NCBI GenBank assembly: GCA_037833965.1
Contig: AP031355.1
Coordinates: 19,121,501 to 19,185,500, forward strand
Length of the DNA: 64,000 nt
DNA from: Marchantia polymorpha subsp. ruderalis
Taxonomy: Eukaryota; Streptophyta; Marchantiopsida; Marchantiales; Marchantiaceae
Direction of reading: 5' to 3'
Positions 33,090-43,571 of this stretch are shown in pieces. Below the pieces are notes generated by a model. It made no database searches. It was not told the DNA's origin and saw nothing but the letters and a program-made list of their open reading frames with translations. The position numbers and the translations under genes were made by a program. Each line of letters opens with the position of its first letter. Position 1 is the first letter of the stretch.

Positions 33090-33363
33090 GCCGGAGCATC
33101 CTGCAGACCCTTCTGCGTGCCAACACCTTCACCACTCACTCACTCCTTCACGTCTGCAAAAACGGGACGCGGTGAGAGATCGATGGCTTGGTGTCAAACA
33201 TCAACGTCTTCCATTCTCCCACCGACCATTGTAGACCCCGTTGTAGAGTAGCAAACTGAAGGGCTCGAGCAAAGCTGCTGTAGGTACTCGGTTGCTCCTT
33301 GGGTTCGCTTTCCGGCCTACTTGGCACTGTGATTGCAGCCTCGCAATTTACCAACCTCAGTCA

Positions 33364-33408
33364 TAGATGTCAAAAGCTGCAGCTGAGAGCCGCAGCTTTT
33401 GAAATCTA
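33364..33408. repeat. Hairpin in the likely 3' UTR of the methyltransferase gene
   Basis: TAGATGTCAAAAGCTGC (33364-33380) pairs with GCAGCTTTTGAAATCTA (33392-33408): 17 bp with one mismatch and an 11-nt loop. It starts 275 bases after the stop codon, so it is probably transcribed. It could be an RNA processing or stability element, or a foldback relic. Confidence 0.65.
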
Positions 33409-34889
33409 AGACTTGATCATGAACCCCCATGAGGTGGAACAGATTGATCTCCATCGAGCAGGACTACACTCGTTCCCACCTAGGTGCAAATTGTTCGGAG
33501 TCAGTGGCCAAAGGAGGCAGTCCACCAAAAAGCTACTCAACCTCTACTGGGGAAACTAAACTAGCCCCGCTCCTCCAAACAAGGTGTGTGCCCCGCTTCG
33601 CCTGGACTTAACGGTGCTAGTGAGATCCAATTTGTAGTCCTTGTTCAAAAGTGTCCGCTCACTTCCTCAGAAGTTATTTAAACAGGATCCTCAAAGTTTC
33701 GATGTCATTGCACCCCGAAATCGAAGGACCAAACGGTTCAAAGCAAAGCCGCCTGGAATCATATATTTACCAAGGCTTCTGTGGAAGCACGATAGGCTCC
33801 TCACAGGTAGCTCGCATAATCAGAAGATGCATGAATAGATTGCACTTTTATCCAACCTTCCATTATAAAGAGCAATGTCAGTTTTCGAGACTCAAAGTTT
33901 CCGGGACTAGCCAACTGTCTGCTTAATTTGGTCCCAGTGTATACACTAAATCTCCTCACTTTTGTACCTGTCACATTGGTGTACATTCAGTGTTCCTGTG
34001 GAACTATGCCGGGTCCATGGGTTTCGAAGAAAATCCACTTAATCCGTGAATCTAGTACCAGTCCTTTCTCGAACGAGTTGTATTCGCCGACAGTAGAAGT
34101 CAGTGGGCTCAGCTTGCAATGAGTCTGTCACCTGAGTGTACTTTCTGGTTGCCAAATCTGAAATCTACCCTCAGTGCCCTATACGTGTCTGAAATATGGC
34201 ACGCTGAAATGAAGGTGCGAAACTGAAGCACACAAGTGGTTAAGAAGCTTTATCCCCTATACAGAGATGAAAATGGTCGACAACGAGTGTATATCTTCGA
34301 TATTGATGTAACCTTGATGAATTGCATGTCACCGAAAAGAAAGCAGCTTCTTCCTTAGTTTCGTCATTGGGTCATTCCAATCAAATTTAGTCTCCCATCT
34401 CACACATGTTTCTGAAAAATAGCAAGAATACCAAGATTCCAGGCACTTCCGAAGGAGCCAGTGACACATGTTGAGGCGGAGAACCCTCAAAGATTGACCT
34501 CTTTTCTACTACTCTCTAGTCCTGCGTTCCTACCTCGATAACAATGTCGCGAGAAGCAACCACCTGTAAGACTGAAATCTGGACAGCTTCTTTCGACGTA
34601 TAATACACTCCGTAAGTGGATGTGCCTAAAACAACTTATGAATGTTTATGATATCCTTTCGGCTCTGATCTTGCTCTAGCCCTGAACTATTGTCATAGGT
34701 TGTCCATTAAACAATGATGATAGTGTTTATCTCACTGTCCACACATCTGTCACAGCAATGACCCAAATATGGATCGAGGCCGCAGTACAGGGTCCGGATA
34801 TCCCTATCAATCAAACGAGTAGAAGCCCGCCTTAATCATGACGGAATTCAACAAATCTCTAGGAAGTCTTAGTTTACAGCGGGCTAAAA
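33409..34889. other. Intergenic DNA between convergent genes
   Basis: This lies between the 3' ends of the methyltransferase (+) and the Tctex1 gene (-). Only short ORFs without motifs are present. Confidence 0.5.
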
Positions 34890-36790
34890 TCAGTATAAAT
34901 ACATGGCAAATGCACCGGCCACGCAAAAGATGGAGTCGTTGGCGAAGGACTCGTGTGCGTAATTATCAGTATTGGGATCCCAAAAGCATCGACAAGACAT
35001 TTGAAAGCCTTGACCTCGTTGCTCCCCGAGCACAGCCTGTACAACCAACTTGTATCTGTCCAGATCCATCTCTGCGACAAGAACAACGAAACGATACTCA
35101 GTTTCACGGTCTTATGTATGCTGATCGCGGGATGGAAATTGAAGCTCTTCGTTAACACTCTGAAGAGATCATGAGGAAGCTTCTAGCAAATGTCGAGTTT
35201 TCGGACTGTGCAAAGAAATGAACATCTTCCTTGTGGTGTAATCTACGCTAAGGTAGGGTTTGAATTATCTAAATGAAGCGTACTTCAGTTCATGTACGGT
35301 AGGGGAAGTTTTGGTACGGGTTCAAGACACGACAGTGATTCAAAAGATTAGAAGTATCGTCTGGAACTCGGTGTTATCTTTTTGTCCTGGAAAACAAAGA
35401 AAACAAAATTCCTGAAATCCCCACTTGAAGGGGAAGAAAACTGCATCGGCCGGGAATCGAACCCGGGTCTGTTCCGTGGCAGGGAACTATTCTACCCCTA
35501 GACCACCGATGCTGCTTGACAATCGTCCTCAAAATTACTTTTATATATAAATTTTTAGACACGTGTTACCCAAAGAGACTGTCAGAAGGAATGGAGCAGA
35601 AAGATTGGCGTACAAATGAGCAGAAAGGCAAATTTGATCGGCATCAATTCTAAGATTGACAGGGAGAATCTAATGCCAGGAATATTAGATAGATTAAATG
35701 ATAACAAGCCTCTTGATTTGTTGAAGCGAGAACAGTTTTCAAATCACAAAGTAGAAGAGCGAGGTCAATTGTTCGGAAGCGACAAAAAGTCGCAGGAAAT
35801 CAAAACATGGATGGCACAGGGAAGATTGACATGGCATCCCTCAATGAAGGGCAATTGAAATGCTACAGTAAAGAATAATAGGTGAGGTAGACTAGGAATA
35901 AATTTTGTCACTTGTATTCTGTAAGCTGGAAATCCACGGTTAATTTTCTGCAATGTGATAATATTTTTGTGTCACGAAGCAGGACTTTGCGGGGAGACTT
36001 TGGATGATATTCTAAATTACCCGGGATGAAACTTTACTAGACTCACAAGTCACAGGTCTGAAACTTTACTCTTACAATTTGAGACCATTTTCTTAAGAGA
36101 AAACCTGCAAGTGAAGTTGAAATCGAAATCATTTAATGGCAGTGTGTAAGTTAGCCAGAGAAGTTTATTAAAGTTTCAACGAAAGATCATATTCACGTCC
36201 ACACTTGCACGAATTTCCTTACGTGACCACGTTTTCTATATCGGAGGGTAAGGATTGGTGAGATGGCCCTACCTTTGAGCTTTGCCTTGATTGCGTCTGT
36301 GATCTCACGAACGCACATAGGGGCGGTATCTGCATCGTATGTGGCGCCCGTTAGCTTTTCCTTTAGAATGGCCCCAATCATTTCCTTGGCCTTTCCAGGA
36401 AAGAATCGGCATCTGGGAGCGTAAGGAACATCGGTATGCACAACGACCTGAAACCGAAATTTTACAACGTAACTCGACATTAGCAGTTGTCTCTGAGTAT
36501 TTGAAGCGCGGATTTGCTGAGCTAAAAAAACTGGGGTCCAAGGACTGGAATGTCATCATCTGACATGTGATGGATATACAAATGTCCCCGAATTGCAGGT
36601 TTAAGACGCCTTAAACATAGAAGACTGCATCGTGAATAATATTATTGCTTCGACGTCTCGACAAATTTACCCGAGCATGAGGTGGGAGATCTTCGGGTTT
36701 AGGGTCCGCCGATGCACTCAGGGTTTCGTGGGCCTCTAGTAAGCTCTCAATCTTTCCAGTCGTAGTGGTGGTCGTCTGAGAGTCCGTCAT
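34890..36790 (-). CDS. Tctex1-domain dynein light chain (DYNLT2B/TCTEX1D2-like), 3 exons, 158 aa
   Basis: Exons on the minus strand are 36790-36671, 36447-36273 and 35071-34890 (477 nt). Donors are GTAAAT and GTAGGG, acceptors TTTCAG and TCGCAG, and all phases fit. The first ~37 residues are Thr/Glu-rich and disordered. The Tctex1 domain follows: FFPGKAKEMIGAILKEKL, then IKAKLK|EMDLDRYKLVVQ across the second junction, LGEQRGQG, CRCFWDPNTDNY and FCVAGAFAMYLY at the C-terminus. It is very close to the light chain that serves dynein-2/IFT and inner-arm dynein. In plants this means sperm flagella, so expression in antheridia is expected (inference). Intron 2 (about 1.2 kb) contains a tRNA-Gly gene on the same strand. 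The in-frame GTG-initiated extension upstream was rejected in favour of the ATG. Confidence 0.93.
35442..35512 (-). tRNA. tRNA-Gly (anticodon GCC)
   Basis: The 71-nt cloverleaf on the minus strand begins GCATCGGTGGTC. It has anticodon GCC in a 7-nt loop, the T loop TTCGATT, and the acceptor pair GCATCGG/CCGATGC. A TTTT Pol III terminator follows (35440-35437). There is no intron. It lies inside intron 2 of the Tctex1 gene, on the same strand. Confidence 0.97.
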
Positions 36791-38343
36791 CTCGATCACA
36801 GCTGTCTCCGTTCCTGCTCACTGTCGGACAATATTACTGAGATTTACTCGCCCTCGACTACATTCCTCGGAGGAAAAGCGAAACACATAGAAAAGAACCC
36901 TACGTCTTCTACGCGAGAACGAAACCTCTAAACTCTCAGCCACACAACTCTCAAGAAAACGAACATCGAACTGTGTCTGTTTGAGGAATTAAGGAATAGC
37001 TGATGCTTCCAGAAGACTGAAGTGCATGCTGGACACGGTGAACTTCAAGTTCGTGCTATACAAAATTCTACACCAGACACATTCGGCTTCTGAGAGATCC
37101 CGAAATTCCGTCTCGTAAAACTTAATCGCAGCATTCAATCTGACTGCCAAAGTCGGACCAAGGTGTACAGAGCATCTTCAAGATCGCCGGTAGGAACACC
37201 AAAAAGGATATGGAGCTGAAGAGTTCACTGACCCTCTTCTTGGAATTAGGGAGAATACAGAGCTCACAATTGGATCTCTCGAGGTCTCCTTCCAGTCTCT
37301 TGAGACATCGACCCTCCCACCACAGGACAGAGCGGGGCTCCTCGAGCGTTGGAATTCGGCATTCCTGAATTTGTGCCCCGCATACTCTTCTAGTACCGGG
37401 ATCAAGAAACTGGTGCGCGGGAAACAATTGAACGCTAACGGTTCGTGCCGGCGCCGTGACCCTCCGGAGTCCAGAGTCTTACCGCGCTCTCACCGGCGGG
37501 CGGTCTCGAAGCATCGGGCGGGTCTCGAAGCCTCCGACTCAACGACCAACCGCTTCCTTCGCCTTGCGATCGTGTTTGAAATTCGCCGTCGGCGGATTCA
37601 CTCCGTCTTACCCCAGTCAGTCAGTCAGGACAGAGAATTACTGGCCAGTGCCCCAGGGCTTGTAATTTTACCATCGAATGCAAACATTAGCTCCCAGTAC
37701 GGCCTGGGGTCCTCCGTCCAGACGACGACGCCATGTCTCGTAGACTCAACATTTCCCGAGAGCACATCGTAAGTGCTACCACTTGGACAGGTCATCTTCG
37801 GAGACTTCTACTTTGATAGAGTGCTAGCGCTGGCTGGTTGACGTAAAGTGAGAGAACGGATGGTTCCAAAACATTCTGCATGGCCTCGCCCTAAGATTAT
37901 GCCAATACTATACGACGTTTCTATGCAATGTATGGCGTCCTTCGAAATTCTTTCAAAAAAGTAAAGGTTTTATGATTCGGCACAAGCACAAAAAAAGAGA
38001 AAATATGCTGTCTACATGAAAGAAATTCGTTCCTGAAATCAACATGAGAATTGCATGGCTATAACTTATCTCAAAACATATTATTGTTTTTTGCTGATAA
38101 TTTCTTTTCAGTATTCAATATAATTTTCACTTTCAAACATGAGTGGTGCATGAATAATCAATAGAATTACTTGATACAAATAATAATGGGTATAGGGTTT
38201 GTGTATCATATATACATCTAATTCGGGAATTTAACATGCATCCCAAGTGATCATGACATTATGATAGAATGTAAATGAGATGTCCAAATATATTACTAAC
38301 TAAAATTAAGTCTAACTTGCTGTTGAACTATTGCATTAACTTG
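36791..38343. other. Upstream region of the Tctex1 gene and intergenic DNA
   Basis: This holds the promoter and 5' leader of the minus-strand Tctex1 gene. A GC-richer patch (about 37250-37780) has overlapping ORFs on both strands and a repeated CGGGCGG(G)TCTCGAAGC word near 37500. AT-rich DNA follows. No gene is supported. Confidence 0.45.
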
Positions 38344-38486
38344 AAACCGGAAATTAACATTTGATGTATTTAAAAAATTTCGATTTTTTTATCTATTGTA
38401 TATATCCAGGTCAGTGAATGGACCTGACCTGGAAATATACAATAGATACAATAATATTTCAAACGAAACATTAATTTCCAGGTTAG
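38344..38486. repeat. MITE-like inverted repeat
   Basis: The core arms 38391-38414 and 38424-38447 (starting ATCTATTGTATATA) pair over 24 bp with one mismatch around a 9-nt loop. Imperfect pairing continues outward to AACCGGAAATTAA near 38345 and its counterpart TTAATTTCCAGGTT near 38471. No coding capacity and no clear target duplication were found. Confidence 0.6.
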
Positions 38487-38799
38487 AAAGATTTTTGAAA
38501 GTTCTTGACTAAAATGTTATGAACAGAGTTCTGAAGTTTACATGTTTGTAAAAGTTTCAAATGACTTATAATTATTTCTCATTAAAATTTTTATTTCTCA
38601 TTATTTTTGTATTAAAACTATACACAAACGAAGTGTTCATTATACGCTAAAAAAAGTAAACATGTTCTAAACAACTGTAAAAAAGAAATTTTCTTCAAAT
38701 TGAAGAGGAGCTCATTTCAAATGATTCTCTTAAAACTTTGTTAGTGACTAAAGTGTGCATGAGTTGTATTGTAGATATTTCCAAGTACCATGTGACTGA

Positions 38800-39538
38800 T
38801 AGGCTTGGCCACGGTCCGGTCCGGACCGACGGTTAACCGGTTAACCGTCGGGACCGGTTAGCCGGTCCCAAATGTCTCCGGGACCGATTAACCGGTCCGG
38901 GAAAAACCGGTTCCCGTTCGAGTCTTGAATCTTCACAATCCATCGGTACCAAAACTGTAGGTACCCAATTCGTGACTCAATGTATTGAGAAAATTCATCA
39001 TCACACCTTTAGCCTGATCTCGGCCTCATTGCAAGACGGAAATGTTTTGACGAGCCCCACACGAACTCTGAACTCACGACAAAGGAATAGGAAGAAATCG
39101 AGCGCTCAATTCGAGCCTGATGCGGAATTCAATCCGCTTCAGGATTTTAGTTGCTCTCGTGAGCTGGTGATCGTCAAATTGCGCAAATATGTCACCTGTT
39201 GCTGTGACGATCGAGGCTTACGAGGTGGGACCTGTGCAAGGACGTATGACAGGATTCTGCTGAACGTCGTTGTCGAGTTCGTCGTGGAATGCACGCAAAA
39301 ATTCGGGAGATTTAGCCGACCGTCAGAATAAGGTGCTGAATTTGAGAAACTATTAGTCCTTTGCACACAATCCTTGGCCACGATCCTGTCCGGACCTACG
39401 GTTAACCATCGGGACCGGTTAAAGTATAGGTTACCCTTTAACTGATACGGGCCAAGCCCGGACCGGTTAAACTATCGGTTAACCGGTCCACAATTTTTCC
39501 GAACCGGTCGACCGTTAACCGGACCGTGGCCAAGCCTA
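38800..39538. mobile_element. Non-autonomous hAT-type DNA transposon (739 bp)
   Basis: Near-perfect 21-bp terminal inverted repeats start TAGGCTTGGCCACGGTCCGG at 38800 and end at 39538. They are flanked by the 8-bp direct duplication GTGACTGA (38792-38799 and 39539-39546), which is the hAT hallmark. Subterminal regions are packed with ACCGGTTAACCGG-type repeats, including a perfect 24-bp palindrome at 38827-38850. A second, degraded copy of the left end (TTGGCCACGATCCTGTCCGG) begins near 39372, and an inverted end lies near 39449. No transposase is present; the internal 119-codon ORF (38972-39331) has no recognisable domain. Confidence 0.88.
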
Positions 39539-39546
39539 GTGACTGA

Positions 39547-40380
39547 TACGCATTACATTGGGAATGGGGATGTTTCGTGAGGCTCGAGTGCTATTGGAAC
39601 GGTTCCACCTGTTCTGCAATGGTATCACTGTCATGAACTCTATTGCCACGTAACTCTTTGATCCAAAATGAAGGGAAGCAGCTTGCTCTCGAACGGAATC
39701 AACGATCTTCCTCGTTAGCCATGTTCATAACATAGTTCAGGCGCGGGGCTTTTCCAGGATTTTTTCGACAGAGTACGACAGCATTTTGTGTAACCTAATC
39801 GATTTAGTGCATAGTCTGCACAGGAGTCGAGGAACCTCGATGGCAGCCACGAATTGTGCGAAAATTTCAGAAGAGGACCCTCCCGGTCTCAGTGCCCGAG
39901 CTGCGGCAGGTTTCATCGCCTCAGCTTACCTTGTCCTTACCGCTTCACATCGTCTTCATTCACTTTCTTCTTCACGTATGGTACTAAAAATACCACTTTT
40001 GCAGCATCTGCCATGTACCTAGACAGACTTCATGAGTAATTTGCTGTTAGTGATTAGATGGAGACAACATTCTACTGTCTACTGAATTGATCATCCGGGA
40101 TCTACAACTGAGCAACCAGAAGCTCAGAAAGTTCCAGACACGGTAAACTGAAGTAAGCATTAAACGATGAGGAGAACAGATATTCGACGTTCGAAATGGA
40201 ACATGAGGTCTATTGGACAGTCCTCCCAAAGGATCTGGATGCGATGTCCAGCTTTAGTCATGCCCGCTGTTCAGGGGACTCAGACTGGACAGTGCACATT
40301 AGAGTCGAAACATGGTCAAGCGATGGCATGTACATGGATGACGTACTTGCTTGCCATGGAGAGGCTGGCTGATCATACGA
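39547..40380. other. Intergenic DNA between two DNA transposons
   Basis: Short overlapping ORFs only; nothing recognised. Confidence 0.5.
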
Positions 40381-40390
40381 GCTGGCCCAT

Positions 40391-41643
40391 CCTCGTCACT
40401 AAGGGCTCCTCAAAAATGAGAGAACGCGACCTCTGCCCGCCCAGGCTTTCTGCCCGCAGCCCGACCCCCACTCCTCACCCGGGCCCACATCCCGACCCCC
40501 TCCCCCCGCAACCAGACACCCTCCCCCGCAGCCCGACCTCCCGGTTACTAGTTATTAGTTGTGGAGACCCTCCCGCTTTAGCTCGCCCATCGGGCTCTTT
40601 CTCTCGCGGCCTCCCTTCCCGGCAGGGAACTTGTACTTCGTAGTTTTTTCCTGCCCCATGCCCCAATTCTCCTCCCCTCGCAAAGGGGAGGAGAAATGGA
40701 GTAGCATGTTTGGGGCTTCCATTCTTCTTACCCCAAAAAACAACTAGGTCTTTTTCTTTCTAAAGCTTTAGTTTCTAAGGAAATTATCTCTCTTCAATTT
40801 TTATATTTAAGTAAATCTATTCATCTATCAACATGATGGAGAATCACAAGAGAAGGTTTTGAAAGATTTTATGAAAGATTTCACAAAAGAAAAATTATAA
40901 AGTGATAACAAGATAAATGAAAAAACTCAAATCATAAATTTTATTTCACAAAAATCTCATGGTCACAATTTTTGCAAAAAATAGAATTTCCTCCTCTGCA
41001 AAAAAGGAATCTGATAAGCTGATAATCCGAATCGTGCTCTTTTCCCCACATGAAGTTAGGTAACGTCTTGACGAAAGTCTTAAATATCGACGATTATATC
41101 CACTCTGGAGAAGACTCGCCCGTAATAATTAAGTTGGCAGCTACCTGAGGCGGAAAAAACACACTCAATACTCTCATTCTCTGAACTTACATGGCCAGAC
41201 GAAGGAGATAATTCTCAACACCATTGTTGGGCTCGATTGTTATTGCCAGCGTTTTTGATTAATCAGAAGTTTGATTTTTCCGATTTACTGCTTGAACGCA
41301 GCGCCTGCCTGCGTCTAATTTTTCCAACCAAATCTCCGAAATGGAAGACATGACATACCTCGCAATACATTTGTTGTTCGCAGTTCTCTTCAAACGTGGG
41401 ACAGAATCAGAAGGGGCTAAACTATTTAATAAAATTTAATGTAATTTAGCGTGAAGGACTCGGTGACTGGCATTGGCAGTGGACGCAGACATTTTGCGAA
41501 GGGACGGGAAATGGAAAGTGGAGTGATCGGGAGGCGGCCATCCCTAGTCGGGCGGGGGAAGGGGGGATGGGGTCGGAGGCGGGGAGGTCGGGCTGCGGGC
41601 AGAGGTCGCGTTCCCTCATTTTTGAGGAGCCCTTAGTGACGAG
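40391..41643. mobile_element. Non-autonomous Mutator-like (MULE-type) DNA transposon
   Basis: Terminal inverted repeats of 49 bp (40392-40440 and 41595-41643; CTCGTCACTAAGGGCTCCTC...) have one mismatch. The 10-bp direct repeat GCTGGCCCAT flanks the element (40381-40390 and 41644-41653), in the range of MULE target duplications. One extra C at 40391 lies between the left repeat and the inverted end. Both subterminal regions are C-rich or G-rich; 41553-41584 has four G-runs that could form a quadruplex. The interior has no transposase. A stretch at about 40560-40760 with GGGGAGGAG/CTCCTCCCC hairpin character looks foreign and may be captured sequence. Confidence 0.75.
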
Positions 41644-41653
41644 GCTGGCCCAT

Positions 41654-43224
41654 GCCATGAAATAGATTCCATCAAGGAATTTCATCCTCTCTGCATGAGG
41701 AAGGAATCCGTTGCGGGGTGTTTATAATTACTCAATTGTGCTGCCCGCCCTCGCGCAATGAGCTCATGATCTCTCACTCACTCCTCAAATCCTCAAGTGC
41801 ACTTAGTCGGTAGCAAGTGATGCATGCCTTCGGCTTTCACAGTCGGAGTCGGAGTCTCAGAACCTACAGAAATCTCGATTTGCTTTCCTCAAGTCCCTGT
41901 GTCAACTCGTGGACCATCTGCGTGCCGAAAAAGTTGAACCCCGTGGTTCCATTGTTCACATACACGACATAGTTTCTGGTCTTCGGTTGTTCGGACCTAC
42001 GGGACGGAGGCCGTAACTGGGCGCTGTCCGCCCATAGCAAACATTTATCCTCCCCATACCCATCATCAGGCCTCTGTAGATTAGGCATATGTCTAATTGA
42101 AGCATATTATACTTAATGAAATTAGGCACGATTAGTTATCATTGTTTGCAAAATACCAAGATTGATATTCTATTGATTTTTATTCAATTTTACAGAGTAT
42201 TGATTCAATTTTAGCAAGATATTTCAAAATAAAAACATTTATACGAAATTCATTCTATTTGATTCAACTAGAACTTCTCACGAAAATAACTCGACATAAA
42301 AAATTTCAAATCGAGATAAATTTCTCTCAACCCCTGTTCCTGATAGCATCAGGAACAGGGGTTGAAAGAAATTCTATTTTTTTCAAATTTGCCTAAATCC
42401 CAAGTTAAGGGTCTCAGCTCGATCCACTAGAGGAATTCTTCTGATATGTATCTTGCATGTGTACAGTCACTATTATCTGAATGACTTTTACTTTCTTGGT
42501 CTCTATGAGTTAACGTAACAGCAGATCGACGAGGTTATGTATAATCACGCGAATGAATCTTGCATGTATCTTAAGCAGGAATTCTCTCAGAAAACATAAT
42601 CTCCCTATATAATTGCTTCAAGGTGTGTTACATATCATACTCTTTACATTGGAGAAATCCTCTTAGAGAAAAAAACAATAAGTGACATGTTAAAAATGTT
42701 TTTCTTGAATTTCAACATTGAGAAGTCACTTTCAACAAGCGTTGTATTTTAAAACAATGAACCCAATCCACGGACAAATTCTACTAGTACGTTTGATCGT
42801 TTTGCTGTTTTGTATTTCGAAATTTTTCGTTTTGAAACTACTCCAGAAATAATTTTCAGATTACGGACTCAAGAGATTTGAAATTAGAGATATTAGACAT
42901 CTATTTTTAGAATGCCTAATGTACGGAGACCTGCACATCATACATTTTTGAACAAAATTTTGCTGACTTGAATTTATGAGCTGAGCCAACCAATCAGTAT
43001 GGCATTAACAGCGATTTCCTCTACTCAAACATCGGCGGAAATGCTCCTGCATCTCCGATGTCCAAATATGCTGACTCAACTCCGTAATTCAGTGATCAAT
43101 CTCAAAGCTAAACGAGAAAACTGATCTCATTCCAGTGTACACCACGAGTCACATATTTTCTAGCAGGCTGATTCCAATTGCGTGTGATACTTCCACAGTT
43201 TACTACGCTAATGTGCTAGCAATA
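41654..43224. other. Intergenic DNA, mostly AT-rich
   Basis: No gene is seen. It contains a long hairpin at 42319-42373, listed separately. Confidence 0.5.
42319..42373. repeat. 55-bp hairpin
   Basis: CAACCCCTGTTCCTGAT (42328-42344) and ATCAGGAACAGGGGTTG (42348-42364) pair perfectly around AGC. Pairing extends outward to 42319/42373 with one mismatch, giving 26 bp in total. It could be a young foldback element or a small-RNA precursor. Confidence 0.75.
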
Positions 43225-43440
43225 CTAACGGTGGGTGCATACGCTCTTCCGAACGCCATCTATGAAGAACGACTCCAACTCGTAGAACGCGTTCGTCAAG
43301 ACGCCATCATCTGTGGGAACAAAGTACTGACGCAAATTCTCCTTAAAGCCTTCGTCGTCGAAGAATCTTCTGACGTATCCTATGGGAGCTGGAGGAAAGT
43401 TCGGGTAAGTCGGACGACAGAGGCTCTGGTCTATCAGCAT
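43225..43440 (-). pseudogene. Glycosyltransferase (UGT)-like fragment
   Basis: The minus strand encodes about 70 residues including YPNFPPAPIGYVRRFF and DGVLTNAFYELESFFIDGV. The D-G-V-L-x-N-x-F-Y-E-L-E string is typical of the N-terminal acceptor domain of plant family 1 UDP-glycosyltransferases. The frame ends in a stop soon after (CTHR), and neither the preceding N-terminus nor the PSPG donor box is found nearby, so it is treated as a gene fragment. An isolated exon of a spliced gene is possible but unsupported. Confidence 0.4.
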
Positions 43441-43485
43441 AAAGTATAATATATTTTAAATATTTGTAATTGCATGAACATCCAG

Positions 43486-43571
43486 GGGGCGGTGGCGCAG
43501 TTGGTTAGCGCGTCGGTCTCATAGCTCACCGAGAAATCCGGAGGTCGAGAGTTCGAGCCTCTCTCGCCCCA
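43486..43571 (+). tRNA. tRNA-Met elongator (anticodon CAU) with 12-nt intron
   Basis: The acceptor GGGGCGG pairs with TCGCCCC. The D arm contains GCGCAGTTGGTTAGCGC, the anticodon loop is CTCATA plus A, and the T arm is GAGAG-TTCGAGC-CTCTC. A 12-nt intron (GCTCACCGAGAA, about 43525-43536) follows the base 3' of the anticodon, the canonical position, as in other plant elongator tRNA-Met genes. A TTTT terminator lies at 43574-43577. Confidence 0.96.

Noticed and set aside
36193-36480. A single-exon reading of the Tctex1 middle exon, running on to VRKFVQVWT
   Set aside because: It reads through the donor GTAGGG at 36272; the conserved C-terminal half is found intact at 35071-34890 in the right phase.
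37371-37772. 133-codon plus-strand ORF upstream of the Tctex1 gene
   Set aside because: Arg/Ser-rich GC-driven ORF without motif or splice context.
38972-39331. 119-codon ORF inside the hAT element as a transposase
   Set aside because: Too short, and no hAT dimerisation (hATC) or zinc-finger motif is visible.
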